Source: an uncultured Lachnospiraceae bacterium
GTDB lineage: Bacteria > Bacillota > Clostridia > Lachnospirales > Lachnospiraceae
Assembly (NCBI GenBank): GCA_947629865.1
Contig: CANRFJ010000020.1
Location: 1-57,224, forward strand
Direction: 5' to 3'
Length of the DNA: 57,224 nt
How positions within the stretch are numbered: the stretch's first letter is position 1; each line of letters starts with the position of its first letter. Below are positions 17,026 to 25,934 of this stretch, piece after piece. The position numbers and the translations under genes are program-made. The notes below the pieces were generated by a model, which saw only the letters and a list, made by a program, of their open reading frames with translations, made no database searches and was not told the origin of the DNA.

Positions 17026-17706
17026 CTACATCAACACATAAAACAGAATCATAAAGAAATGGAGTATGCTGCCCGCCAGGACAAACAGGTGAAACACCGA
17101 GTGGACATACTTCTTTTTCTTTCCCACGCCGTAGAGAATAGCCCCCACCGTATAGGCCAGTCCGCCCGCCACCAGAAAAACCGTCCCGCCGGTTCCCAGA
17201 CACCGGACTGTCGCCGGAAGGAAGAAAATAATGCACCAGCCCATAGCCAGATAGCAGATCATGGACAGCCGCTGATATTTTTTCAGATCAATAGCCGTCA
17301 GAGTGGCCGCCGCAAAGCAACAGGCCCACACGATGCCAAAGATCACAAAGGCCTGTACCGGATACAGGGGCCGCAGAGCCGCCAGTGTGACCGGCGTATA
17401 GGTTCCGGCTATCAGAAAATAAATGGTACAGTGGTCAATGATTTGGAATACCTTTTTCGGCATCTCCGGTTTTAAGCCGTGGTAAATGCTGGACATCGTA
17501 TACAGCACAATCATCGTGCTGCCGTAAATTGCGGCTCCCACCACCCCCCAGGCGTCGCTGTTCAGGGCTCCGAAAACCACACACAGAACCAGGGCGGCGA
17601 TGGCAAAAGCGCCCCCCACAATATGGGAAATCATATTGAAAATTTCCTCTCCTCTTGTGTAGGAAGGAAGCACTCTGTCTTCCAATCTTGTTCGCACCGT
17701 CTTCAT
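17026..17706 (-). CDS. Hemolysin III-like membrane protein (PAQR/YqfA family)
   Basis: A 226-residue membrane protein with seven predicted helices. The conserved features of the YqfA/HlyIII branch of the PAQR superfamily are visible: GEEIFNMISHIVGG near the start, SSIYHGL, IIDHCTIYFLIAGTYTP and HSVFHLFVLAGSILHF at the end. The Ser/His/Asp residues of these motifs form a predicted metal site. The cellular role in bacteria is poorly defined and haemolysis is not implied. Confidence 0.9.
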   Translation of the reverse strand: MKTVRTRLEDRVLPSYTRGEEIFNMISHIVGGAFAIAALVLCVVFGALNSDAWGVVGAAIYGSTMIVLYTMSSIYHGLKPEMPKKVFQIIDHCTIYFLIAGTYTPVTLAALRPLYPVQAFVIFGIVWACCFAAATLTAIDLKKYQRLSMICYLAMGWCIIFFLPATVRCLGTGGTVFLVAGGLAYTVGAILYGVGKKKKYVHSVFHLFVLAGSILHFFMILFYVLM

Positions 17707-17750
17707 GCGGCCATTACCTCCGTTCCCTGTTCATAATCATTCATACCCTT

Positions 17751-17779
17751 AGACTATCACGTTTGAACGCTGATGTCAA
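17751..17779 (-). promoter_or_regulatory. Predicted promoter of the hemolysin III-like gene
   Basis: Minus-strand perfect TTGACA (17779-17774), 17-bp spacer and an extended but poor -10 (TGATAGTCT, -10 at 17756-17751). It starts just after the terminator of the upstream surface-protein gene. Confidence 0.45.
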
Positions 17780-17782
17780 CAT

Positions 17783-17820
17783 AAAAACCACGGCAAGTAG
17801 TTTTGAAAACCACTTGCCGT
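17783..17820 (-). terminator. Intrinsic terminator of the large surface-protein gene
   Basis: Minus-strand arms ACGGCAAGTGGTTTT and AAAACTACTTGCCGT (17820-17790) pair over 15 positions with one G-T wobble and a single-base centre, followed by GGTTTTT. It lies about 70 bp downstream of the stop codon. Confidence 0.8.
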
Positions 17821-17887
17821 ATATATCTTCTGTCCATTCTCCGCATCTTCGGGCGGCATACTCATTTTGTCCTGCCGGACGCATACG

Positions 17888-20800
17888 CTAAATCCATCTT
17901 TTCCTTGCGAACAGCGTCGCCACAATACCAATCCATGATAAGATAAAGGCTGCTGTCATCGGAAACAGCGGCGTGTCGTCGCCCATCTCAGGCGACGCTC
18001 CGTCCCCTGAACCATAGTCCCCTGAACTGCCTGTACTGCTGCCCGTACCGCCGGATGTGAACGTGCTGTCCCCATTTTTCATATCCCTGTACACAAGCGC
18101 ATATGTTGAAAATTTATCCGTGGATATCGTGACGGTGTTCTCCACAGAATCTCTGTCCTCTAGCACGGATACCGCGCCGTTGTGGATTCGGAAAACAGCA
18201 AATGTCCTCTTGCGGGACGGAACGGTGTTGCGCAGCTTCTCCGGCACCGTAATCGTCACAGAAATCGGCTTGGAGGTGTTGTGCACCGCCTTTTCCCCGC
18301 TGCTTCCCACTGTCTTCCAGAGCGTGATATCCAGATATTCTCCGACCACATAGTCACCCAGACTGGCAATGATCAGCTCTTTATCCGCCTGGCTCACGCT
18401 GCCGTCGATTCCCCGGACGCGCAGGCCAATATCCGCATCGCTTCCATTATTTACAGCCTTCTTCTCTCCCGCTGTCAGCACGGAGTCAACCAGATTGTCC
18501 GTGGAAGTTGTCAATACCGTAGACGGCGCATCTTCCGCCACCTGTACCTTTTTCTTCACAGTCCCCTGGGTATCCTTCCCGTCCTGGGAGTCCGCATTGT
18601 CCGTTGAATCCGAAACCGTGGACGGCTGCTTCATCACCACTGTGACTGTTCTCACATTACCGGCCCGGTCAGTCGCCGTGAGGACATAGACCGTGCTGGT
18701 CTGATCCGCAGAGAGGGTAAACACAGAGCGTCCGCCACTTATCTCCTGCGCCATTCCGTTCACTATCACGCTGGACAGGCAGGCGTCCTCTGCCGTTACC
18801 TGAAGGCTGTTCGCCTCGTAACTCTCACCGTCCGCAACGCCGCGGAACACCGGAGCTACACTGTCTTTCTTATATTCAAAACAGATTTCCTCATAAATCT
18901 CTCCTGTCTTCTCATTCATCAGACAGAATTTCTGCTCGCCATTATCCGTATCCTTTGTCAGTGTGATTTTCTCCGCCGTGTCCTTTCCCTCCTCGTCCAG
19001 CGCAAGGGCAAAACCGGCGGCCGGTTCAATCGAAATGTCGGAGGTGTACCAGCCCGTATCCGACAGAACACCCCGTATGTCGTACTGACCGTCCCTTCCT
19101 CTCTCAGCCGCTCTCCTCCTCACCACGAGAACGCCGCTGTTATAGGAAAATGTATAATTGTCTGCCTTTCCGCCGGACGGCGTCAGTACCGCCGTCTCTT
19201 TTACCGGCTCCTCAAGGGAGATGACCGGCGCCTCATATCCGGCCGCCGTCGCGGCGCTCTCTCCTCCCACAAAGCCTGTCACGGTAATAGCCTCTGCATA
19301 GTCCGGCCTCGTGTGGTAATATGCATCCTGCCCGGCATACTTAGCCGTCAGAATCGCCTTCTCCACTGTAAAGCGGCAGGTAGTCTGCGCCTCCTGTTTG
19401 TCTCCGTATAAAATGGTTACGTCCGTCTGATAATCACCGGCCGCAAGCCCCTGCCTCGGCACGATAAAGAAAGTACCGTCGCTTTCCTTCACGGAAAAAT
19501 GCTGGGTGTCGCGCACCGCCACATCAGCGATCACGGCCGGAGCATTGGCTGTCTCCGTCTCCTTCCACGTGACGCTCACAGCCGGCCCGGTTGAATAGCC
19601 GTATACCGCCGGCTGAATCTCTAACTTATCCGGCTTAATATCATATATCGGGTGGGTGAGCCGGAAGGTCTTCTCCGTCATGTTTCCGGCATTGTCCGCA
19701 GCCAGAATCGTGTAGTCTTTCGATCCGGAGGCCGGGCTGTCCACCGTCAGTTTTAACTCGGTGCTTCCCACAGGCGGGATATGCGTATTCCCCGCACCGG
19801 AAATCTCCTTTCCCTCATACAGGGTAACATCTTTGAGATTTTTATCTGTTATAAGAATTTCCTTGTGCTCGGCAAAATATTCCTTTCCGTCCGTCACCGC
19901 GGCAATCTCCGGAGCCCTGTCGTCAAAGACGATACCGTCCGAGGATATATACGTCCTGATTCCTGCCCCGTTTGTAATCCTGGCATAGATCACGACATTT
20001 TCCACCTCGGTCGGCGACAGGCTGAAGCTGGAACCGTAGCTGCTCCATGTATTTTCTGGCAGCGCCTTAACCCCCGCCTCCGACAGTGAGTTGGCCGACA
20101 TATAATACCGGATATCCTTCACGCCGCTGATGTCGTCGCTTCCCTTGATGCTCACGCTCATAACGTCATTGAAATACATTCCAAATGTGACAGCATTGGC
20201 GAAAGAATTCCACAGGCTCTTGGAAATCCGGATTCCCTCGTCCTCTGCAAAGACCGGCCCGGTCTTATCGATCCGGATATTCCTGGTCATCTTCGCTGAG
20301 ATCTCCCCTGTCTTCGTATTCATCAGATAGAAGTAGGAATCCTCCCCCTTTGTCTCCTTGTCAACAGACAGCGCTGTTCCGGAAAAAGAACCTTCTGCCT
20401 CTGTGGAACTAATCTCATATCCCTCTCCGGGGGCAATCTCGACGCCGGATATATACCATCCGTCCTCGCCCTCTGTTCCGAGAATCTGATAGCACTCCGG
20501 CAGTTCTCGGCGCTCCACCGCCATGGTGCCGGACTGGTACTCAAAATCATAATCCGCAGCGCTCCCCTTGTCCGGCATCAGATTAGCCGTCGTCTCAAGG
20601 GCGCGCTTCTGTGTTCCATCGCCCTCCTGATAGGAAATTACCGGCGGGATGTACTCCTTGGCCGTCTGAGCGGTGTCTCCGTTCACAAATCCCGTGACCT
20701 GGATGTGCGGGGCAAAATCCGGTATCGTATGATAATATGCCGTATGCCCCGTATACTTTGCCGTCAGAGTGGCCTTCTTTACCTCAAAGGTACACTTACA

Positions 20801-23164
20801 GGTAGTGGCAGAGTGTACATCCTGATTGTAGCGGATACGGACTACTCCCACATGGGTTCCCACATGCAGTCCGTCCTTTGGCCGGACAGTAAAGCGTTTC
20901 CCCTGGTCGTTCGCCACAACTTCAAAATCTTCACTTCCCGTCTCCATCGCAATATCATAGATTTGGGGCTCCTCTTTTGTTTTTACATTCGTGAGGACAA
21001 TCTCCTTGGGCTCAACCGTATCATAGCCGTAGACGGCCGCCGTCTCCCCTATGCCAAAATCCAAATCGTCTGCGTTTACCTCTGAGCGGGGATTATTCAG
21101 TGTGACCGTATACTGTTTCGTGTTCCCCGCATAGTCTTCGGCCACAATCGTATAGGTAACGCTTTCTCCCTCAAGCTGTACATCAAACAACACCCGGCTT
21201 CCATCCGAATCCGGCTTATAGCTGGCAGGGTTCCCGTCCGTCTGAGTGTCCGTTCCCTTGTAGACGCGCACCTCCTTTATATTTGCGTCCGACGCCTCAA
21301 AACTCTTTTTGTCCGCCGTATAGGATTTCGCCGGCTCCCCGCCATCGCAGGAAATCTTCGGATCCTCTCTGTCTATCACAACCCTGATGGAATCCGGATA
21401 CCCCGTATTGCCTGCCTTGTCCCTCACTTTCCCATATATATAGTACCGGCCGTCTTTGCTCAATGAAAAGGAATTGGTATCTCCACCTTTATTACTTTTC
21501 CAGCCGCTTATCTGGTCTTCCTTCATCTCAGAATTTGAATAGTAATAGGACACCTCCTTCACACCGCTTATCCTGTCCTCCACGTCGCCAATCGTAACAG
21601 TCACCCCACTGTTATAATAGGCGAATCCGGCGCTATCATGCCCTTTTGCATCCGGCGCCGCCGTAATCTTGCCCGTGGGCGGCGTTTTGTCAATATGGAT
21701 TGACTGATATACAGGGATAGCCTTTGTGATACGGCCATTTTTGTCCTGAAGATATATCTCGGATGGCTGCACATTCTCCCCCTCGGTCTCTATTACCAAC
21801 GCGTCGGCAAAAGCGTCCGGATTGTCATCGTTCTCTGCAATCCGGTACCCGGTCATAGAAGGGACGAGTTTGACATCCGACTTATACCAGTAGCCGGTTT
21901 TCCCCTCATGTGCATCTCCCTGAACTGCTTCCGAAATTCTGTAAGCAGTAACCCCGCTTGAGAGCGTAATACGCGTCATCTTTATCGTGTCCTCTGTATC
22001 AAAGGTCGCATCCTTGTAATTTTTGCCCTCATTTACATGGAGTTTTAGCGTATAGTCGCCGTCTTTCTTCAGTTCTACCGGGCCCTCCCCGCCGGCTCTG
22101 TAATACTGAAATTCCGCCTCTCCCATACCCCTGACTCCGTCTTTGACAGCGACGGATACCGTCTGCGCCTTCGCTGTGTAATAAAGTGTGCCCGGGTTCT
22201 TATAGGTAAAATCCGTAAGAGCCGGCTCCGCTTTTTCAATCTCCAGCGACACCTCCTCTGAACTGGCGGTGGCGGAGATTGCCGGATCCTTCTCACTGGT
22301 ACTCGTCACCTTGCAGTAATATGTATATTCTCCCGCATCTGTATCGCTGCTAATCGTGTACTGGCGGTCTGTGGCTCCACTGACGGCCTCATCGCTACTT
22401 CCCTTCTTCACATACCACTGATAGGAAAGTCTCTCCCCATCTCCCGATGCATTTGCTGTTACCGATATTGTAAGTCCCTGGGACGGCAGCTGCCCATATG
22501 TATATTTTGGAGATGAAAGGTGCGGTTGAGTCTCAATGACTGGCGGCTTCACTGTGACAGGTTCCCCTGCCTTCTTCAGTCCGCCTGCCTTCTCAATCCG
22601 GCTGTACGGCTTCGCACTGGCAGCCGGTCTCTGCGTCCCGTCCGGCTCCCCTGTCTGTGCGGGCGACATGACCTCCTCCGGCTCAGGCTCCTGCACCTGC
22701 TCCGGTTCCGCTGTGATCTCCGGTTCTTCCGTCTGAACCGGCTCTCCGCTGCTCTCCGGCTCCTGCGTCTCTGCGGGCGCCGTGGGAACTTCCGTAGCCT
22801 CCGGCCCCTCATCGGTCTCCGGCGCTTCCGTAGCCTCCGGTTCTTCATTGGCCTCCGGCTCCACCGTCATCTCAGGCGCCACCGTGCTCTCCGGCTTTTC
22901 CGTCTCCTCGACGACCTCAATCACCGGTTCTCCCGACTGTTCCTCCGCCATCGTCGGCCAGACGAACAGGGCAAGTACCAGAGCCGCGGCCGCGGCGCCG
23001 CCGCAAACCATTCTGTAAAACTTCTGGCGTCCCATATTCAAAAACACTCTCCGGCATGTATGGTACACACTCACAAAAAATACCATGACAAAAAAGACCG
23101 GATAGGCCAGCGGCCGGCATTTTCTCCCTAGCTTCACCAATATTTTTCTCATTTTTTCTTTCAT
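17888..23164 (-). CDS. Large Ig-like/MBG repeat surface protein with C-terminal anchor
   Basis: Predicted cell-surface protein of 1758 residues. The N-terminus has two hydrophobic segments (about 19-34 and 52-72), then a Pro/Glu/Thr-rich low-complexity stalk to about residue 185 and a series of Ig-like and MBG-type beta domains. Two MBG-type units are close copies: both begin LTAKY-(T/A)-G and contain YYHT-x-PD followed by VTGFV. Two DKTPP/DKTGP-type modules each precede a SG-V-K motif. The C-terminus has a Gly/Ser spacer, MGDDTPLFP, a hydrophobic helix and RKRW, resembling the 'GD-TPL' anchors common in Lachnospiraceae rather than LPxTG. The ATG at 23164 follows GGAGG; a longer frame from 23311 lacks a site. 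Adhesion or wall function is inferred. Composition is G+C rich. Confidence 0.85.
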   Translation of the reverse strand: MKEKMRKILVKLGRKCRPLAYPVFFVMVFFVSVYHTCRRVFLNMGRQKFYRMVCGGAAAAALVLALFVWPTMAEEQSGEPVIEVVEETEKPESTVAPEMTVEPEANEEPEATEAPETDEGPEATEVPTAPAETQEPESSGEPVQTEEPEITAEPEQVQEPEPEEVMSPAQTGEPDGTQRPAASAKPYSRIEKAGGLKKAGEPVTVKPPVIETQPHLSSPKYTYGQLPSQGLTISVTANASGDGERLSYQWYVKKGSSDEAVSGATDRQYTISSDTDAGEYTYYCKVTSTSEKDPAISATASSEEVSLEIEKAEPALTDFTYKNPGTLYYTAKAQTVSVAVKDGVRGMGEAEFQYYRAGGEGPVELKKDGDYTLKLHVNEGKNYKDATFDTEDTIKMTRITLSSGVTAYRISEAVQGDAHEGKTGYWYKSDVKLVPSMTGYRIAENDDNPDAFADALVIETEGENVQPSEIYLQDKNGRITKAIPVYQSIHIDKTPPTGKITAAPDAKGHDSAGFAYYNSGVTVTIGDVEDRISGVKEVSYYYSNSEMKEDQISGWKSNKGGDTNSFSLSKDGRYYIYGKVRDKAGNTGYPDSIRVVIDREDPKISCDGGEPAKSYTADKKSFEASDANIKEVRVYKGTDTQTDGNPASYKPDSDGSRVLFDVQLEGESVTYTIVAEDYAGNTKQYTVTLNNPRSEVNADDLDFGIGETAAVYGYDTVEPKEIVLTNVKTKEEPQIYDIAMETGSEDFEVVANDQGKRFTVRPKDGLHVGTHVGVVRIRYNQDVHSATTCKCTFEVKKATLTAKYTGHTAYYHTIPDFAPHIQVTGFVNGDTAQTAKEYIPPVISYQEGDGTQKRALETTANLMPDKGSAADYDFEYQSGTMAVERRELPECYQILGTEGEDGWYISGVEIAPGEGYEISSTEAEGSFSGTALSVDKETKGEDSYFYLMNTKTGEISAKMTRNIRIDKTGPVFAEDEGIRISKSLWNSFANAVTFGMYFNDVMSVSIKGSDDISGVKDIRYYMSANSLSEAGVKALPENTWSSYGSSFSLSPTEVENVVIYARITNGAGIRTYISSDGIVFDDRAPEIAAVTDGKEYFAEHKEILITDKNLKDVTLYEGKEISGAGNTHIPPVGSTELKLTVDSPASGSKDYTILAADNAGNMTEKTFRLTHPIYDIKPDKLEIQPAVYGYSTGPAVSVTWKETETANAPAVIADVAVRDTQHFSVKESDGTFFIVPRQGLAAGDYQTDVTILYGDKQEAQTTCRFTVEKAILTAKYAGQDAYYHTRPDYAEAITVTGFVGGESAATAAGYEAPVISLEEPVKETAVLTPSGGKADNYTFSYNSGVLVVRRRAAERGRDGQYDIRGVLSDTGWYTSDISIEPAAGFALALDEEGKDTAEKITLTKDTDNGEQKFCLMNEKTGEIYEEICFEYKKDSVAPVFRGVADGESYEANSLQVTAEDACLSSVIVNGMAQEISGGRSVFTLSADQTSTVYVLTATDRAGNVRTVTVVMKQPSTVSDSTDNADSQDGKDTQGTVKKKVQVAEDAPSTVLTTSTDNLVDSVLTAGEKKAVNNGSDADIGLRVRGIDGSVSQADKELIIASLGDYVVGEYLDITLWKTVGSSGEKAVHNTSKPISVTITVPEKLRNTVPSRKRTFAVFRIHNGAVSVLEDRDSVENTVTISTDKFSTYALVYRDMKNGDSTFTSGGTGSSTGSSGDYGSGDGASPEMGDDTPLFPMTAAFILSWIGIVATLFARKRWI

Positions 23165-23234
23165 GCCTTTCCCCTCCATGGAAAAAACTTTTCGCTCCGC
23201 AAACGACAGATTCCCCTGTCCTATAATTGTCATT

Positions 23235-23264
23235 ATTATACAACAAAAGGGACAGATAATGCAA
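23235..23264 (-). promoter_or_regulatory. Promoter of the large surface-protein gene
   Basis: Minus-strand TTGCAT (23264-23259), 18-bp spacer, perfect TATAAT (23240-23235), 70 bp upstream of the start. The -35 lies in the loop of the terminator of the preceding transporter gene, so the two signals interleave. Confidence 0.6.
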
Positions 23265-23291
23265 GTCTGAAAGCCATATCCGTCCCCTTTT
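23245..23291 (-). terminator. Probable terminator of the NSS transporter gene
   Basis: Minus-strand arms AAAAGGGGACGGAT (23291-23278) and ATCTGTCCCTTTT (23257-23245) pair with one wobble and one bulge around a 20-nt loop, ending in TTTTGTTGT. It lies 54 bp downstream of the stop codon at 23346. Confidence 0.5.
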
Positions 23292-23345
23292 TTCACTTCT
23301 CTTTTTTTCACTGTCCCGCGTCCGGTTTCAGCACGTCCGACAATT

Positions 23346-24737
23346 TCACATCACGCCCAGTGACTTCAGAAACAGCACCACGAGCATCACCGGCGCCACA
23401 AATTTTATCATGAGCACATACAGGTTTCTTCGGGGCATGGCCTCCCCGTTTTTTTGCACCTCATCAATTACCGTCTTCGGCTTCAGCACCCAGCCAATCA
23501 GGATACAGGTACCGACCGCCACCAGAGGCATCAGTATATTGTTGCTGATGTAGTCCATAATATCCAGAACCTGCGCCGTGGCCCCTGTCGGCAAAGGCAG
23601 TTCAAAATACAAGTGGTTGTAGCCCGCGCACACCAGACCGCCCGCCACGACCGCAATCACTACATTGATGGCAATGGCCCTTGTGCGGGATATCCCGAAG
23701 CGATCCATCAGGCTGGATACCACCGCCTCCATAATGGAGATGGCGCTTGTCAGAGCCGCAAACAAAACCATGGCAAAGAACAGAAGCCCCACGAATTTCC
23801 CGATTCCGCCCATGGCGGAAAAAACCCTCGGCAAAGCCTCAAACATCAATCCCGGCCCCGAAGCCTCCATTCCCTCCGCACCGGCAAAAGCATATACGGC
23901 CGGAATAATCATAGCGCCCGCCAAAAGAGCGATCACCGTGTCAAAAATCTCTATCTGGTTCACGGAGGTGCGTATGCTGGCATCTTCCGGCACATAAGAG
24001 CCATAGGTAATCATAATGCCCATCGCCACGCTCAGACTGAAAAATAACTGCCCTGTCGCATCAAGGAGAATGGATCCAAAACGGCCGGGCGTCATGCCGC
24101 TGAAATCGGGAATCAAGTAAATCCCCAGCCCCTGAAGTCCGGTACGGTTCGTTCCATCCGGCTCGGTATGGCTTATCGTCAGGGAGAACACAGCGATAAC
24201 CACCACAAGCAGAACAAGGATTGGCATGAGAATCCGGGAGGACGCCTCAATCCCTTTATTGACGCCTCTGGCAACGATGAACGCAACCATGGCGAGAAAC
24301 AAGAACAGCATGATAAGCGGCTCCACATCGCCGGATATATAAGAGGAAAAATAATCCTCCGCCGCAGCCCCCTTCCAGTCACCAAAGGCATACAGGAAAA
24401 AATATTTTACCACCCAGCCGCCTATGGCGCAATAATAGGGAAGGATAATCATGGGAATCAGGCAGGCGACCGCGCCAAGCCCCTTCCATTTCCGGTGAAG
24501 TTTCCCGTAGGCAGTAAGAGGGCTCTGCCTGGTTTTCCGCCCAATCGACACCTCAGTAATCAACAGGGTAAATCCGAATGTCACCGCCAGTATAATATAA
24601 ACAATCAGAAACGTCCCGCCGCCATCTCTGGCTGCAAGGTAGGGAAACCGCCATATATTGCCAAGGCCCACGGCGCTTCCCGCTGCCGCCAGCACAAAAC
24701 CGATGGAGCCCCGGAATGAATTTCGTCTGGTATCCAT
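23346..24737 (-). CDS. Neurotransmitter:sodium symporter (NSS) family transporter
   Basis: Sodium-coupled uptake of an amino acid or related amine across the membrane (LeuT fold). The 463-residue protein has 11-12 helices. The first helix carries AAGSAVGLGNIWRFPYLA, holding the unwound Na+/substrate site, followed by GGGTFLIVY. Later helices include a SLSVAMGIMITYGSY-type segment of helix 6. Substrate cannot be read from sequence. GGAGGAG precedes the ATG. It is monocistronic, downstream of the flagellar operon on the same strand. Confidence 0.92.
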   Translation of the reverse strand: MDTRRNSFRGSIGFVLAAAGSAVGLGNIWRFPYLAARDGGGTFLIVYIILAVTFGFTLLITEVSIGRKTRQSPLTAYGKLHRKWKGLGAVACLIPMIILPYYCAIGGWVVKYFFLYAFGDWKGAAAEDYFSSYISGDVEPLIMLFLFLAMVAFIVARGVNKGIEASSRILMPILVLLVVVIAVFSLTISHTEPDGTNRTGLQGLGIYLIPDFSGMTPGRFGSILLDATGQLFFSLSVAMGIMITYGSYVPEDASIRTSVNQIEIFDTVIALLAGAMIIPAVYAFAGAEGMEASGPGLMFEALPRVFSAMGGIGKFVGLLFFAMVLFAALTSAISIMEAVVSSLMDRFGISRTRAIAINVVIAVVAGGLVCAGYNHLYFELPLPTGATAQVLDIMDYISNNILMPLVAVGTCILIGWVLKPKTVIDEVQKNGEAMPRRNLYVLMIKFVAPVMLVVLFLKSLGVM

Positions 24738-24959
24738 AAATTATTTTTCTCCTCCATTATATCTTCCTTTCCGATCTCCCAGTGCCCTTAACTGAAAAAA
24801 AGAGGCTCTCTGGCAGCCGAAAAGATTTCCCGTCTCATAACCACCATGAGTGCCTCCATGTAATAATCACAATGTTTTTGAATGTAATACAACCGTCTTC
24901 CTAATTGTCTGCCTCCTGTATTCCAGAAATTTCAAAGAAACATCCAAATCACAAATCTT

Positions 24960-25454
24960 TTACTTCTTCTCATTAAAGAAGTAGGATTGCTCCGCCTTAT
25001 GCGTATTGGCCATGTTCTGATAATACCCAGAAGCCGTTTTGCTGTTCAGTCGGTAATCGTGAATTATCTTCCTCTCCCTGGCAAGATATTTTTTGAACCG
25101 CTCGCTGTTCTGCCGCTCTAACGCCTGAATCTTCATTCCCAGTTCAGAGACACGGCCAATCAGAGTCTGCATTGTCTGTATCTCGTCCTTATAGGGAGCG
25201 GGATCATTGATAATTTCCCTCTCTACCATTTTGAACATGGCGTCGAATCCCTCGTCAATGGTGCCCAATTCATCAATTCGGGTTCCCTTTAACTCCAGTG
25301 TCTCATTAAATCGGTCGGCGTCCAATTCATCCTGCTTCAGAAGCTCCTCCTGCTCCTCTGTAAAGGAGAGTAACTCAGATAGAAGAACTTCCTTCCGCTT
25401 CATGGCGTCTACCATCATATTGACATATACGCTGTTTTGGTTTTCGGCAGCCAT
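24960..25454 (-). CDS. fliT: FliT-like flagellar chaperone
   Basis: A 164-residue, highly charged, nearly all-helical protein. It has the layout of FlgN/FliT-type export chaperones: long antiparallel helices with SELLSFTEEQEELLK near the start and an amphipathic middle helix. Sequence similarity alone is weak. The call rests on being directly after fliD and fliS, the same order as B. subtilis fliD-fliS-fliT, while the flgN counterpart occupies its own usual place after flgM. The likely partner is FliD. It is the last gene of the flagellar unit. Confidence 0.65.
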   Translation of the reverse strand: MAAENQNSVYVNMMVDAMKRKEVLLSELLSFTEEQEELLKQDELDADRFNETLELKGTRIDELGTIDEGFDAMFKMVEREIINDPAPYKDEIQTMQTLIGRVSELGMKIQALERQNSERFKKYLARERKIIHDYRLNSKTASGYYQNMANTHKAEQSYFFNEKK

Positions 25455-25503
25455 AGTTCACATCCTTACTGTTCAGAATTATATCAAACCAATGCGTCAC
25501 AAT

Positions 25504-25905
25504 TTATTTCTCTTTGCCTTCGCCCTCTTTATTGATGCGCATGACTTCCTGCCAGGTGTCCCGCATCTCACGGATATATTTCAGGGCTTCTTCCAAAATC
25601 TCCCTGTCTTTCTGGATATTTGCATCTACCAGGCGCCTGGAAATGTAATCATACACCCGTTCAAAATCCTCCCAGACCGGATATTTTCTGTCCAGTGAAG
25701 CTCTCAGTTCCGTAATGATGGCGTTAGCCTTTTTAATATTTGTATTAGCTCCCTCATAATCATTCTTTTCAATAGCGGCAATCCCAATATTGCAAAATTT
25801 GATTGCTCCATTGTAAAGCATCAGTGTAAGCTCTGCGGGCGAGGCCGTTAAAATCGCATTTCTCTGATAGGCATTGATTACGTTCGATTCCATTCGCTCC
25901 TCCAA
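25504..25905 (-). CDS. fliS: Flagellar export chaperone FliS
   Basis: A 133-residue helical protein that caps flagellin before export. It has the FliS signature: NAYQRNAILTASPAELTLM near the start, LYNGAIKFCNIGIAAIE, then an ANTNIKKANAIITELRASLD helix and YDYISRRLVDAN. In organisms with FliW it also takes part in releasing FliW from flagellin control. It lies 29 bp after fliD and 49 bp before the fliT-like gene. Confidence 0.95.
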   Translation of the reverse strand: MEERMESNVINAYQRNAILTASPAELTLMLYNGAIKFCNIGIAAIEKNDYEGANTNIKKANAIITELRASLDRKYPVWEDFERVYDYISRRLVDANIQKDREILEEALKYIREMRDTWQEVMRINKEGEGKEK

Positions 25906-25934
25906 TCGCTGATTACGTCATTTACAGACATATA

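Noticed and set aside
22520-23131. 203-codon frame opposite the start of the large surface protein
   Set aside because: It mirrors the Pro/Glu-rich stalk and is Arg/Leu-rich as expected for a shadow; the minus-strand gene has promoter, RBS and domains.
24738-24775. TATAAT just upstream of the NSS gene
   Set aside because: No -35 at suitable distance, and it overlaps the ribosome binding site.
24787-24858. Small minus-strand ORF (about 23 codons, MEALMVVMRR...) between the NSS gene and fliT
   Set aside because: No ribosome binding site; it overlaps a weak hairpin followed by a T run that may be the fliT terminator.
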